Part shown: one piece after another, positions 33,522 to 41,319 of the stretch
How positions within the stretch are numbered: the first letter of the stretch is position 1
How the letters are laid out: each line of letters opens with the position of its first letter
From: Lachnospiraceae bacterium
Lineage (GTDB): Bacteria; Bacillota; Clostridia; Lachnospirales; Lachnospiraceae
Length of the DNA stretch: 64,000 nt
Direction of reading: 5' to 3'
Assembly: GCA_015056945.1 (NCBI GenBank)
Contig: SVFH01000007.1
Span: 62,001 to 126,000 of the forward strand
The notes under the pieces: generated by a model
The model's database searches: none
Told to the model about the DNA's origin: nothing
What the model saw: the letters and a program-made list of their open reading frames with translations, nothing else
Program-made: the position numbers and the translations under genes

Positions 33522-34472
33522 CTATGCATCAAGAAAACTTTTCATCTGCTCTAATATGCCAAAACGCTCCTCGTATAAATCAGCAAGTATTTCAGCAATT
33601 GTCTTAATCTCACGAATCTGACCGGAAACCTGCCCCGCCATCAGAGAGCCGTTTTCCGTATCTCCGTCGAATACTGCCTTGCGCAGCGAGCCGAGTGTAT
33701 ACTGCTCAAGTTCCATTTTATCTGCACCTTCACGTTCTTTCTTCACGTATTCGCGTGCCATGGTATTCTTCAAAATTCTGACCGGTGTACCTGCAATACG
33801 TCCGGTTACAATCGTATCATTATCCCTTGCATCCAATACCGCCTGCTTGTAATTATCATGAATCGGACATTCCTTACTTGCCAGAAGGCAGGTTCCCACC
33901 TGAACACCTGCGGCGCCAAGACAAAAAGCCGCCAAAAGCTGTCTTACGTCTGCAATACCGCCTGCAGCAATTACAGGAATATCTACCGCATCCACAACCT
34001 GAGGAATCAATGCCATTGTCGTCATCTCTCCGACATGTCCGCCACTCTCGGTTCCTTCTGCAATAATGTAATCAGCACCTCTGTCAGCAAGACGTTTGGC
34101 AATAGATGCACTCGGTACTACCGGCATCACAAGACTTCCTGCTTCTTTCCACATATCCATAAATCTGGAGGGGTTTCCTGCACCGGTCGTAATAACCTCT
34201 ACCTTCTTTGCAGCAAGCAAATCCGCAATTTCAGAAGCCTGAGGATGCATCAGCATCAGGTTTACGCCAAACGGATTCTTTGTAAGACTTCTGCATTTAT
34301 CAATCTCTTCTTCCAAGCGTTCTACGGAAAGACCGCCGGTCGCAATTAATCCAAGGCCGCCTGCGTTTGAAACTGCTGCCGCAAATGCGCCGTCTGCAAT
34401 ATTTGCCATACCACCCTGAATGATCGGATATTTTATTCCAAGTCTTTTATCAAGTCTCATTTCTTTATTCAT
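33522..34472 (-). CDS. fabK: FMN-dependent enoyl-ACP reductase II FabK
   Basis: The 316-residue TIM-barrel flavoprotein begins LGIKYPIIQGGMANIADG and has AGNPS, IAEGTESGGHVGEMTTMALIPQV and PVIAAGGIADVRQLLAAFCLGAAGVQVGT spread across two thirds of its length, the FabK and nitronate monooxygenase pattern. Its place within the fab operon identifies it as the enoyl reductase; no FabI or FabV is present. FabK enzymes are insensitive to triclosan. Confidence 0.95.
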   Translation of the reverse strand: MNKEMRLDKRLGIKYPIIQGGMANIADGAFAAAVSNAGGLGLIATGGLSVERLEEEIDKCRSLTKNPFGVNLMLMHPQASEIADLLAAKKVEVITTGAGNPSRFMDMWKEAGSLVMPVVPSASIAKRLADRGADYIIAEGTESGGHVGEMTTMALIPQVVDAVDIPVIAAGGIADVRQLLAAFCLGAAGVQVGTCLLASKECPIHDNYKQAVLDARDNDTIVTGRIAGTPVRILKNTMAREYVKKEREGADKMELEQYTLGSLRKAVFDGDTENGSLMAGQVSGQIREIKTIAEILADLYEERFGILEQMKSFLDA

Positions 34473-34494
34473 TCTTTTTTCTCTCCTCTTTTCC

Positions 34495-35430
34495 TTAAAA
34501 GGTTACCAACAATCCACAATGTGTAAAGCCTGCACCAAAAGCAACACAAAGTACTCTGTCACCCGCTTTCACGGCACCGCTTTCCTTTAACTCATTTAAT
34601 GCAATGGGAATACTTGCCGCAGAAGTATTTCCGTATTTTCCGATATTCACAAAAAACTGCTCTTCAGAACCGCCAAGCTGTTTCATCACACTCTTAATAA
34701 TTCTTTCATTTGCCTGATGACATACCACATAAGGAATTTCTTCAAGCGAAATCTCCGCCTGTGCAAGTACATGTTCCGCACATTCGCTCATGGTACGCAC
34801 TGCACTTTTGAAAACACTCTGTCCGTCCATATGTACATACGCATCCTCTTTGTCATAGGAACAGTACAATCCTTCTTTATTTCCAAGGCTGCCCCAGTCA
34901 GCTGCAAAAACCGCATTCTCATCGGTTGTAACGACTGCTGCTCCGGCTCCGTCTCCAAAAAGGACGCAAGTGCTTCTGTCCGTAAAATCCAGTTTCGATG
35001 AAATCTTTTCGCTTCCTACGATCAAAGCATATTTTTTATCCTCCTGCTCCAACAACGCTGCTGCACTCTTTAATGCAAACAAAAATCCGGAGCATGCAGC
35101 ATTCATATCAAATGCTGCAACCGATGCAGAAAGTTCTAATGCTTCGTGAATCATACAAGCCTGCGAAGGAGTTGCATAATCCGGCGAAAATGTTGCAACG
35201 ATAACCATTGCAAGTTCGTTTTTATCTATTCCGGAACGTTCCAGTGCCTGACGTGCCGCCTGTAATCCAAGATCGATATTGCGCTCGTTCTCACACATAT
35301 GACGTTCTCTGATACCCGTACGGGTGCGAATCCACTCATCATTGGTCTCCACTAGCTTTGCCCAATCATCATTTGTCATAACCTTCTTTGGAACAGCACT
35401 TCCCGTGGCAACGATTTGTATCCCTTTCAT
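34495..35430 (-). CDS. fabH: 3-oxoacyl-ACP synthase III FabH
   Basis: The 311-residue enzyme has DEWIRTRTGIRERH near residue 31, the nucleophile region MNAACSGFLFALKSA near 109, and the catalytic histidine and asparagine in VCHQANERI and YGNTSAASIPIAL. It starts fatty-acid synthesis from an acyl-CoA primer. It lies between accA and fabK. Confidence 0.97.
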   Translation of the reverse strand: MKGIQIVATGSAVPKKVMTNDDWAKLVETNDEWIRTRTGIRERHMCENERNIDLGLQAARQALERSGIDKNELAMVIVATFSPDYATPSQACMIHEALELSASVAAFDMNAACSGFLFALKSAAALLEQEDKKYALIVGSEKISSKLDFTDRSTCVLFGDGAGAAVVTTDENAVFAADWGSLGNKEGLYCSYDKEDAYVHMDGQSVFKSAVRTMSECAEHVLAQAEISLEEIPYVVCHQANERIIKSVMKQLGGSEEQFFVNIGKYGNTSAASIPIALNELKESGAVKAGDRVLCVAFGAGFTHCGLLVTF

Positions 35431-35475
35431 TTCTTATCTCCTATCCATAACATTACGTATTTTCATTCACACTTC

Positions 35476-36297
35476 TTACATATCGCGGGAAATGATTTTT
35501 TTCTCATCCATGCGGCGGAACTTGTGATATCTGTGCTTGGCAACCGCCAACGGCGTTAAGCCTTCATATTTAGCAAGTTCCTTGCGCAGCACCTTATCGG
35601 TTTCCTTAAATGCTGCCGTCCAGTCGGACTGCATACCATCCGCCGGTTCACGGATAATTTTATCAATCATCCCGAATTCATATAAATCAGCCGCCGTCAT
35701 TTTCATTGCTTCACAGGCATTCTCACTCTGCGATGCATCTTTATAAAGAATTGATGCAAATCCTTCCGGTGATAGAATTGAATATACTGCATGCTCAAAC
35801 ATCAAAACACTGTTTGCCACCGCAATGGCAAGTGCTCCACCGGAATTTCCTTCCCCTGTAATCACGGCAATCACCGGTACCTGAAGAGAACTCATTCCCG
35901 CAATGGCCTCTGCAATAGCAATACTCTGTCCGTGTTCTTCCGCTTCCATTCCCGGATAGGCCCCCGGGGTATCAATGAAAGTGATTACCGGTCTTCCAAA
36001 CTTCTCAGCCTGCTTCATCAGACGCAATGCTTTTCTGTAACCTTCCGGTTCAGGCATTCCGAAATTATATTTCACATTTTCTTCCATGGAACGACCTTTT
36101 CTGTGACCGATTACTGTCACGCACTGACCGTGAAACCATGCAATTCCGCCAATAATTCCGCTGTCTTCTTTGCCGAGACGGTCTCCGCGAAGTTCTATAA
36201 AATCATCAAAAAGCGCTTTGATAAAATCTTCTGTTTTTGGTCTTGCCGTGTCTCTCGCCAGCTTGACTTTATCATACGCCGCTATTTTTTTACCCAT
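35476..36297 (-). CDS. accA: Acetyl-CoA carboxylase carboxyltransferase subunit alpha AccA
   Basis: The 273-residue subunit has DFIELRGDRLGKEDSGIIGG near residue 31, FGMPEPEGYRKALRLMK near 78, FIDTPGAYPGMEAEEHGQ near 107 and EGNSGGALA near 147. It is shorter at the N-terminus than E. coli AccA, as is common in Clostridia. It pairs with AccD encoded five bases upstream. Confidence 0.96.
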   Translation of the reverse strand: MGKKIAAYDKVKLARDTARPKTEDFIKALFDDFIELRGDRLGKEDSGIIGGIAWFHGQCVTVIGHRKGRSMEENVKYNFGMPEPEGYRKALRLMKQAEKFGRPVITFIDTPGAYPGMEAEEHGQSIAIAEAIAGMSSLQVPVIAVITGEGNSGGALAIAVANSVLMFEHAVYSILSPEGFASILYKDASQSENACEAMKMTAADLYEFGMIDKIIREPADGMQSDWTAAFKETDKVLRKELAKYEGLTPLAVAKHRYHKFRRMDEKKIISRDM

Positions 36298-36302
36298 TTG
36301 GA

Positions 36303-37163
36303 TTACCTCTTTGTACGTGTATGCATCAAAAGTAACATACCGATTGTTTTTTTCAAATTCTTACGGGTCACGATGCTGTCTACAAAACCATGTTCCACCT
36401 GAAATTCCGAACGCTGGAATCCTCCCGGTAATTTCTCATGAATAGTCTGCTCTATTACACGCGGTCCGGCAAAACCAATCAAAGCACCGGGCTCTGCAAG
36501 AATCACATCACCAAGCATTGCAAAGCTTGCGCTGACACCCCCCATCGTCGGATGCGTCAATACCGAAAGATAGAATCCTCCCATTGCCGAAAACTTCTCA
36601 ATTGCTGCCGAAGTTTTCGCCATCTGCATCAGCGAAAACATTCCTTCCTGCATACGTGCACCGCCGCTTGCAGACACACAGACAATCGGCAGACTCTGCT
36701 TCATTGCATATTCCACCGCACGTGTAAATTCTTCTCCTACCACACAACCCATGCTGCCCATCATAAAAGTAGAATCCAAAACAATCAACACGGTTTTATT
36801 TCCGTCAATATTCCCGACACCTGTGATAATCGCATCACTGTTTCCTGTTTTTTTCCGGTTTGCTTCCAGCTTCTCTTCATATCCCGGAAAAGCAATCGGA
36901 TCGCTGCTCACCAAATTCCCTGTATGTTCTCGGAAGGTTTTGCTGTCTATCAGCTGTTTCACCCTGCGTCTTGCCGAAATCGGAAAATGGTATTCGCAGG
37001 CATCACAAACAAAATAATGTTTTGCCAATGCACTCTTCTCATGTTCTTTATTACAAACGGGACAGGTAAACGTTGTTTCCTCTAAAGCCGCTACGCCTTT
37101 CCGACGGCGCAGTTCCTTCAGTCGAAACATCTCTTTTCTTCTGTCGTCAAAAAGCTTACTCAT
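36303..37163 (-). CDS. accD: Acetyl-CoA carboxylase carboxyltransferase subunit beta AccD
   Basis: The 286-residue subunit has the N-terminal zinc ribbon CPVCNKEHEKSALAKHYFVC and CDAC at about residues 34-58, followed by the crotonase-like carboxyltransferase core with SASGGARMQEGMFSLMQMAK near 163 and the oxyanion region GFAGPRVIEQTI near 233. The start overlaps the end of accC by eight bases. Confidence 0.96.
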   Translation of the reverse strand: MSKLFDDRRKEMFRLKELRRRKGVAALEETTFTCPVCNKEHEKSALAKHYFVCDACEYHFPISARRRVKQLIDSKTFREHTGNLVSSDPIAFPGYEEKLEANRKKTGNSDAIITGVGNIDGNKTVLIVLDSTFMMGSMGCVVGEEFTRAVEYAMKQSLPIVCVSASGGARMQEGMFSLMQMAKTSAAIEKFSAMGGFYLSVLTHPTMGGVSASFAMLGDVILAEPGALIGFAGPRVIEQTIHEKLPGGFQRSEFQVEHGFVDSIVTRKNLKKTIGMLLLMHTRTKR

Positions 37164-38526
37164 AATCTTTTCCCCACTCTAACAGTTCTTCGAGATTCCT
37201 CTCTATGAAACCGGTATCATATCTGCCCCTGATAAATTCCGGATGAAATAAAATGAGATACTGGAATTTATCATTCGTCTCAATTCCTCCGACTATCATC
37301 TCTTCAAGTGCACAACGCATCTTACGGATTGCCTCAAGTCTGTTATCCGCATGTACGATTATCTTGGCAATCATGGAATCGTAAAAAGGACTGACCTCGT
37401 AACCGTCATAAATCGCACTTTCCACACGGACACCTTTTCCGCCCGGAAAATGAAGAAAATCAATTTTGCCGGGTGACGGCATGAAATTCATCTTGGGATT
37501 TTCTGCATTGATTCTGCATTCAATGGCGTGACCATTCATAACGATATCTTCCTGCTTTACGGACAAATCCATTCCTGCCGCAATTTTAATCTGCTCTCTT
37601 ACCAGGTCAATTCCGGTTACCATTTCCGTAACGGGATGTTCTACCTGAATTCTTGTATTCATTTCTATAAAATAATAATTACCTTCTTCATCCACAACAA
37701 ATTCAATGGTGCCCGCACTGTAATATCCTGCTGCCTTGGCTGCGCGAACCGCAACCTCTCCCATCTTGGCACGCATTTGTTTATCCAAAATCTTTGAAGG
37801 CGACTCCTCAATCATTTTTTGATTTCTTCTCTGAATGGAGCAGTCACGTTCCCCGAGATAAATTGTATTGCCGCTTTTATCTGCAAGAATCTGAAACTCA
37901 ATATGATGCGGGTTCAGAATCAGCTTCTCGAGATACATATCACCATTTCCGAACGCGGCTTTTGCCTCCATCGATGCACTTTGGTACGCCTGCTCAAATT
38001 CCTCGGGAGCATATACGCGTCTCATTCCTCTTCCGCCTCCGCCCGCAACAGCCTTTAAGAGAACGGGATATCCTATTTTATCTGCAAGTTCCTTTGCACC
38101 CGCAAGGCTTTCGCAAACCTCTTTGGAGCCGGGTACAACAGGAACATTATGTTCCATCATCAGTTTTCTGGCTTCCATTTTATCTCCCATACGACGGATA
38201 ATCTCCGCGCAAGGACCGATAAAAGAAATCCCTTTTTCTTCGCATTTTGCCGCAAATTCGGCATTTTCCGAAAGGAATCCATATCCCGGATGAATTGCTT
38301 CACAACCGGTCTTTAACGCTATATCAAGAATCAAATCCTGATTCAAATAGCTTTCTTTCGCATTCGCAGGACCGATACATACCGGAATTGTAGCAATTTT
38401 TACCGGAAGGGATTCTTTATCCGCTTCGGAATAAATCAGTACACTCTCGATTTCCATTTCGCGAAGACAACGAATAATTCTAAGCGCGATTTCGCCTCGG
38501 TTTGCGACCAACACTCTTTGAAACAT
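37156..38526 (-). CDS. accC: Biotin carboxylase AccC
   Basis: The 456-residue ATP-grasp enzyme begins FQRVLVANRGEIALRIIR, has AIHPGYGFLSENAEFA, the glycine-rich loop AGGGGRGMRRV near residue 164, and the active-site EMNTRIQVEHPVTE near 289. It carboxylates the biotin on AccB. A 94-base gap with a hairpin separates it from accB. Confidence 0.97.
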   Translation of the reverse strand: MFQRVLVANRGEIALRIIRCLREMEIESVLIYSEADKESLPVKIATIPVCIGPANAKESYLNQDLILDIALKTGCEAIHPGYGFLSENAEFAAKCEEKGISFIGPCAEIIRRMGDKMEARKLMMEHNVPVVPGSKEVCESLAGAKELADKIGYPVLLKAVAGGGGRGMRRVYAPEEFEQAYQSASMEAKAAFGNGDMYLEKLILNPHHIEFQILADKSGNTIYLGERDCSIQRRNQKMIEESPSKILDKQMRAKMGEVAVRAAKAAGYYSAGTIEFVVDEEGNYYFIEMNTRIQVEHPVTEMVTGIDLVREQIKIAAGMDLSVKQEDIVMNGHAIECRINAENPKMNFMPSPGKIDFLHFPGGKGVRVESAIYDGYEVSPFYDSMIAKIIVHADNRLEAIRKMRCALEEMIVGGIETNDKFQYLILFHPEFIRGRYDTGFIERNLEELLEWGKDYE

Positions 38527-38560
38527 GTGTGTTTTCCTCTCTTACTTTCGACTTATGAGC

Positions 38561-38609
38561 CAGCAGCGGGCGACCAAGGTTGGGGGAGCGGTCGCCACAT
38601 AATCTGCTG
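38561..38609 (-). other. Nested hairpin between accB and accC
   Basis: On the minus strand outer arms CAGCAG / CTGCTG (38604-38609 and 38561-38566) enclose inner arms GCGACC / GGTCGC (38590-38595 and 38570-38575) around a C-rich loop. It fills the only sizeable gap in the operon. There is no T-run, so it is more likely a processing or stability element than a terminator. Confidence 0.6.
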
Positions 38610-38620
38610 AATATACGATG

Positions 38621-39091
38621 CTATTCGCTTATGTAAAATAAGGGGGCACCGTAAGATACCAACGTCGCATTATCGACGGGGCTCTCCTTTACAATACCAT
38701 CTGCCGGTGATACAACATTACTCATCATTTTCATCGCTTCAAGTAATCCTAACGTATCTCCCTTTTTCACAGTCTGTCCGACTTTCACAAAAGGATCTGC
38801 ATCCGGTGATGAAGCACGGTAAAATGTACCTGCAATCTGCGCAGTTACGGCAATATTATTTTCATTTTTCACCGTACTCTTTTCTTCTTCGTTTGCTTTT
38901 ACTGTTACTTCTGCACTATTCTGCAGAACCACATTACTGTTTCCTGTCTGCACATATGCCTGTGCTGTTGCAGGTTCCTGAACGTATCCCTTTTTTCCAT
39001 GGAAGGATACGCCCTCCATCTTCACACTGAGTTCACTTAAGTTACTCTGTTCAAAACGTGCCAGAAGGTCGTATACATCTTTCATTTGCAT
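38621..39091 (-). CDS. accB: Biotin carboxyl carrier protein AccB
   Basis: The 156-residue protein has a short N-terminal helix (DVYDLLARFEQSNLSELSV), a variable Ala/Glu/Lys-rich linker, and the C-terminal biotinyl domain with the biotinylation site EAMKMMSNVV near residue 120. The modified lysine is the one in the AMKM sequence. It lies 20 bases after acpP. Confidence 0.96.
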   Translation of the reverse strand: MQMKDVYDLLARFEQSNLSELSVKMEGVSFHGKKGYVQEPATAQAYVQTGNSNVVLQNSAEVTVKANEEEKSTVKNENNIAVTAQIAGTFYRASSPDADPFVKVGQTVKKGDTLGLLEAMKMMSNVVSPADGIVKESPVDNATLVSYGAPLFYISE

Positions 39092-39111
39092 AACGTTCTT
39101 TCTGCCTTTCC

Positions 39112-39339
39112 TTATTTGTTTGCATCGATGTAATCAACAACATCCTTAACCGTCTTAAAGTTACTGATAGCATCTTCTTCAATCTTAATCTCAAATGCAT
39201 CTTCAAGTGCCATGCTTAATTCCATGGCATCTAAAGAATCTGCGCCGAGATCATCCATAATTGTAGCTTCAAGCGTAATCTTATCCTGGCTTGTGTGTAA
39301 TGTTTCCATAATAATTTCTTTTACCTTATCAAATGTCAT
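39112..39339 (-). CDS. acpP: Acyl carrier protein
   Basis: The 75-residue acidic protein has the phosphopantetheine site GADSLDAMELSMALED, with the modified serine near residue 35. It carries the growing acyl chain. It is the first gene of the operon, preceded by AAGGAG and a strong promoter. Confidence 0.97.
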   Translation of the reverse strand: MTFDKVKEIIMETLHTSQDKITLEATIMDDLGADSLDAMELSMALEDAFEIKIEEDAISNFKTVKDVVDYIDANK

Positions 39340-39375
39340 TTTTTACTCTCCTTTTTGTTTCTTATAAAATTTTTT

Positions 39376-39424
39376 AAGTAAATATTTCGAAGGTAATTTT
39401 ACTTTATACAACCTTTGTTGTCAA
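39376..39424 (-). promoter_or_regulatory. Promoter of the fatty-acid operon with inverted repeat
   Basis: On the minus strand TTGACA (39419-39424) and TAAAAT (39396-39401) are 17 bases apart. AAGTAAA (39398-39404) and TTTACTT (39376-39382) form an inverted repeat that covers the -10 and start region, with TTCGAA in the middle. It is a candidate site for the FabT-like repressor. Confidence 0.7.
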
Positions 39425-39589
39425 TATTTTTTTCTAAATTTTTTTAGCTTAATTTTGTTTGCTTGTTTTTTTATTTAATTGCAACTATTTTCTTGCATTT
39501 TGTCCTGTTTTTTTTTATTCTATTTCTATAGCAAATGTGCGTATCAGGAACACAAAAATACGCAAAATGAACAGGGAGGATTACTTACA

Positions 39590-41014
39590 ATGAGTAGAAG
39601 CGTAGCAGATTTGATTCAGATGATTCAGGATAATGATATTCAGATGATTGATTTTAAAATCGTGGATATCAACGGACAGTACCGTCACGTGACCATTCCC
39701 GCGGAACAGTTTTCAGAAGAAACCATTCGCGACGGAATCGGTTTTGACGCATCCAATTACGGATATGCAGTCGTTGAAAAGAGTGATATGGTATTCATTC
39801 CGGATCTTGATACAGCAATTGTTGACCCGTTTTGCAGCATTCCCACATTATCCATTACCGGTAACGCGATGATTATCGATTATCCGAACAATCGTCCGCT
39901 TGACCAGTATCCGAGAAATATCGTACTTGCCGCAGAACAATATATGCAGGATTCCGGTATTGCGGATACCATGCTGATTCTTCCGGAATTTGAATTCCAT
40001 TTATTTGACAATGTAGACTGGTCTGTTGACCCGGCACAAATTTCCCTTTCACTGGATGCTTCCCAGGCTTACTGGAACAGCGATTGCGAAGGTCTCGGAC
40101 GAGTTGTGCCCCATCAGAAAGCATACCATATTGCAAAGCCTTTGGATACCTCTTACGAATGCCGTTCCGAAATGTGTCTGGAAATGCAGAAAGCCGGTAT
40201 CCCTATCAAATATCACCATCCCGAAGTTGGTGCAGCAGGACAGTTTGAGATTGAACCCATGCTTGGTCAAATGTCTAAGATGGCAGATAACACCATGATG
40301 ATTAAATACATCATTCATAATACGGCATTGAAATACGGCAAAGTTGCAACCTTCATGCCCAAGCCCGTTTACAACGAAGCCGGAAACGGCATGCACGTTC
40401 ATATGCTTCTTTTAAAAGACGGCAAACCTGTTTTCTCAGATGATAACGGATATTCACACTTAAGTCAGGAAGCACATTATTTCATGGGTGGTTTGCTCAA
40501 GCATATTGCATCTCTTTGTGCAATTACCAATCCGAGCACCAACTCCTTCAAGCGTCTGGTTCCCGGATTTGAAGCACCCGTTACAGTTGGTTATGCAACC
40601 TCAAACCGCAGTGCGGTTATCCGAATTCCCGCATATGCCAAAACACCTGAATTAAGACGTTTTGAATTGCGCAATCCGGACGCAACCTGTAACCCGTATC
40701 TTTGCTATGCAGCAATCCTTATGGCTGGTCTTGACGGCATCAAGAACAAGATTGATCCTCATGCAAACGGTTGGGGACCTTATGACATGAACCTCTACTC
40801 TCTCTCTGATGAGGAAAAGGCGAAATTATCTTCCCTTCCCACAAGACTCGAGGATGCTTTGGATGCGTTGGAAGCAGACCATGACTACTTAACTGCAGGC
40901 GGAGTATTCCCTGAACACTTAATCAACAACTTTATTAAGTTGAAACGCAAGGAATGCAGCGAATTGTCCAAAATTCCTCATCCTGCAGAATTCGACAGAT
41001 ATTTCAACTTATAG
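39590..41014 (+). CDS. glnA: Glutamine synthetase type I
   Basis: The 474-residue enzyme follows the GSI pattern: an N-terminal beta-grasp (IDFKIVDINGQYRHVTIP), DGIGFDASN, the metal-binding EFEFHLFD near residue 129, QFEIEP near 218, NGMHVHMLL near 268, NRSAVIRIP near 344 and FELRNPDATCNPYL near 361. The stretch MNLYSLSDEE near 403 holds the tyrosine that is adenylylated in enterobacterial GlnA, so it belongs to the GSI-beta-like branch in this feature. Whether an adenylyltransferase exists here is unknown. The ATG at 39590 is preceded by GGGAGG; an earlier in-frame ATG lacks a ribosome site. It is divergent from acpP. Confidence 0.95.
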   Translation: MSRSVADLIQMIQDNDIQMIDFKIVDINGQYRHVTIPAEQFSEETIRDGIGFDASNYGYAVVEKSDMVFIPDLDTAIVDPFCSIPTLSITGNAMIIDYPNNRPLDQYPRNIVLAAEQYMQDSGIADTMLILPEFEFHLFDNVDWSVDPAQISLSLDASQAYWNSDCEGLGRVVPHQKAYHIAKPLDTSYECRSEMCLEMQKAGIPIKYHHPEVGAAGQFEIEPMLGQMSKMADNTMMIKYIIHNTALKYGKVATFMPKPVYNEAGNGMHVHMLLLKDGKPVFSDDNGYSHLSQEAHYFMGGLLKHIASLCAITNPSTNSFKRLVPGFEAPVTVGYATSNRSAVIRIPAYAKTPELRRFELRNPDATCNPYLCYAAILMAGLDGIKNKIDPHANGWGPYDMNLYSLSDEEKAKLSSLPTRLEDALDALEADHDYLTAGGVFPEHLINNFIKLKRKECSELSKIPHPAEFDRYFNL

Positions 41015-41021
41015 GCTTCAA

Positions 41022-41080
41022 ATGTCAAAAGTTTAAGCCCCTATTATGCTTGCATAAATAGGGGCTTAAATTTTTGACAT
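41022..41080 (+). terminator. Terminator of glnA
   Basis: A long stem, TTTAAGCCCCTATT with AATAGGGGCTTAAA, extended outward by ATGTCAAAA / TTTTTGACAT, begins eight bases past the glnA stop. T-runs are present on the plus strand. Confidence 0.9.
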
Positions 41081-41081
41081 G

Positions 41082-41137
41082 CTCCAATATGAGCATAAAA
41101 GCGAAGCGTAAGCTTCGCGATATGCGAATATTGGGAG
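41082..41137 (+). other. Structured leader of the hairpin array
   Basis: An outer stem CTCCAATAT / ATATTGG(G)AG (41082-41090 with 41128-41137) encloses a perfect hairpin, GCGAAGC-GTAA-GCTTCGC (41101-41118), with a GNRA tetraloop on the plus strand. It lies directly before the 42-base repeats and seems part of the same RNA-like structure. Confidence 0.65.
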
Positions 41138-41147
41138 GATTGCGAGA

Positions 41148-41311
41148 GTGCGAAAGCACAAAGCAATCCGGATGAAGCCGTTTGCTAAAGTGCGAAAGCA
41201 CGAAACAATCCGGATGAAGCCGTTTGCTAAAGTGCGAAAGCACGAAGCAATCCGGATGAAGCCGTTTGCTAAAGTGCGAAAGCACGAAGCAATCCGGATG
41301 AAGCCGTTTGC
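41148..41311 (+). repeat. Four tandem 42-base repeats with GNRA hairpins
   Basis: Units begin at 41148, 41190, 41232 and 41274; the last is cut at 38 bases. They differ at only two or three positions. Each starts GTGC-GAAA-GCAC, a hairpin with a GAAA tetraloop on the plus strand, and continues with AGCAA..CGG-ATGAAG-CCG..TTGCT, a second imperfect hairpin. The 303 bases between glnA and the next gene are filled by the glnA terminator, this array and its leader. The 42-base period keeps frames open on both strands, but none has a ribosome site and I take it as non-coding. Confidence 0.85.
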
Positions 41312-41319
41312 GGCTTTTT
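41301..41319 (+). terminator. Terminator at the end of the hairpin array
   Basis: AAGCCG-TTTG-CGGCTT followed by TTTA closes the last repeat on the plus strand and overlaps the stop of the facing gene. Confidence 0.7.

Noticed and set aside
41148-41311. CRISPR array.
   Set aside because: The repeats are directly tandem with no unique spacers, and no cas gene is nearby.
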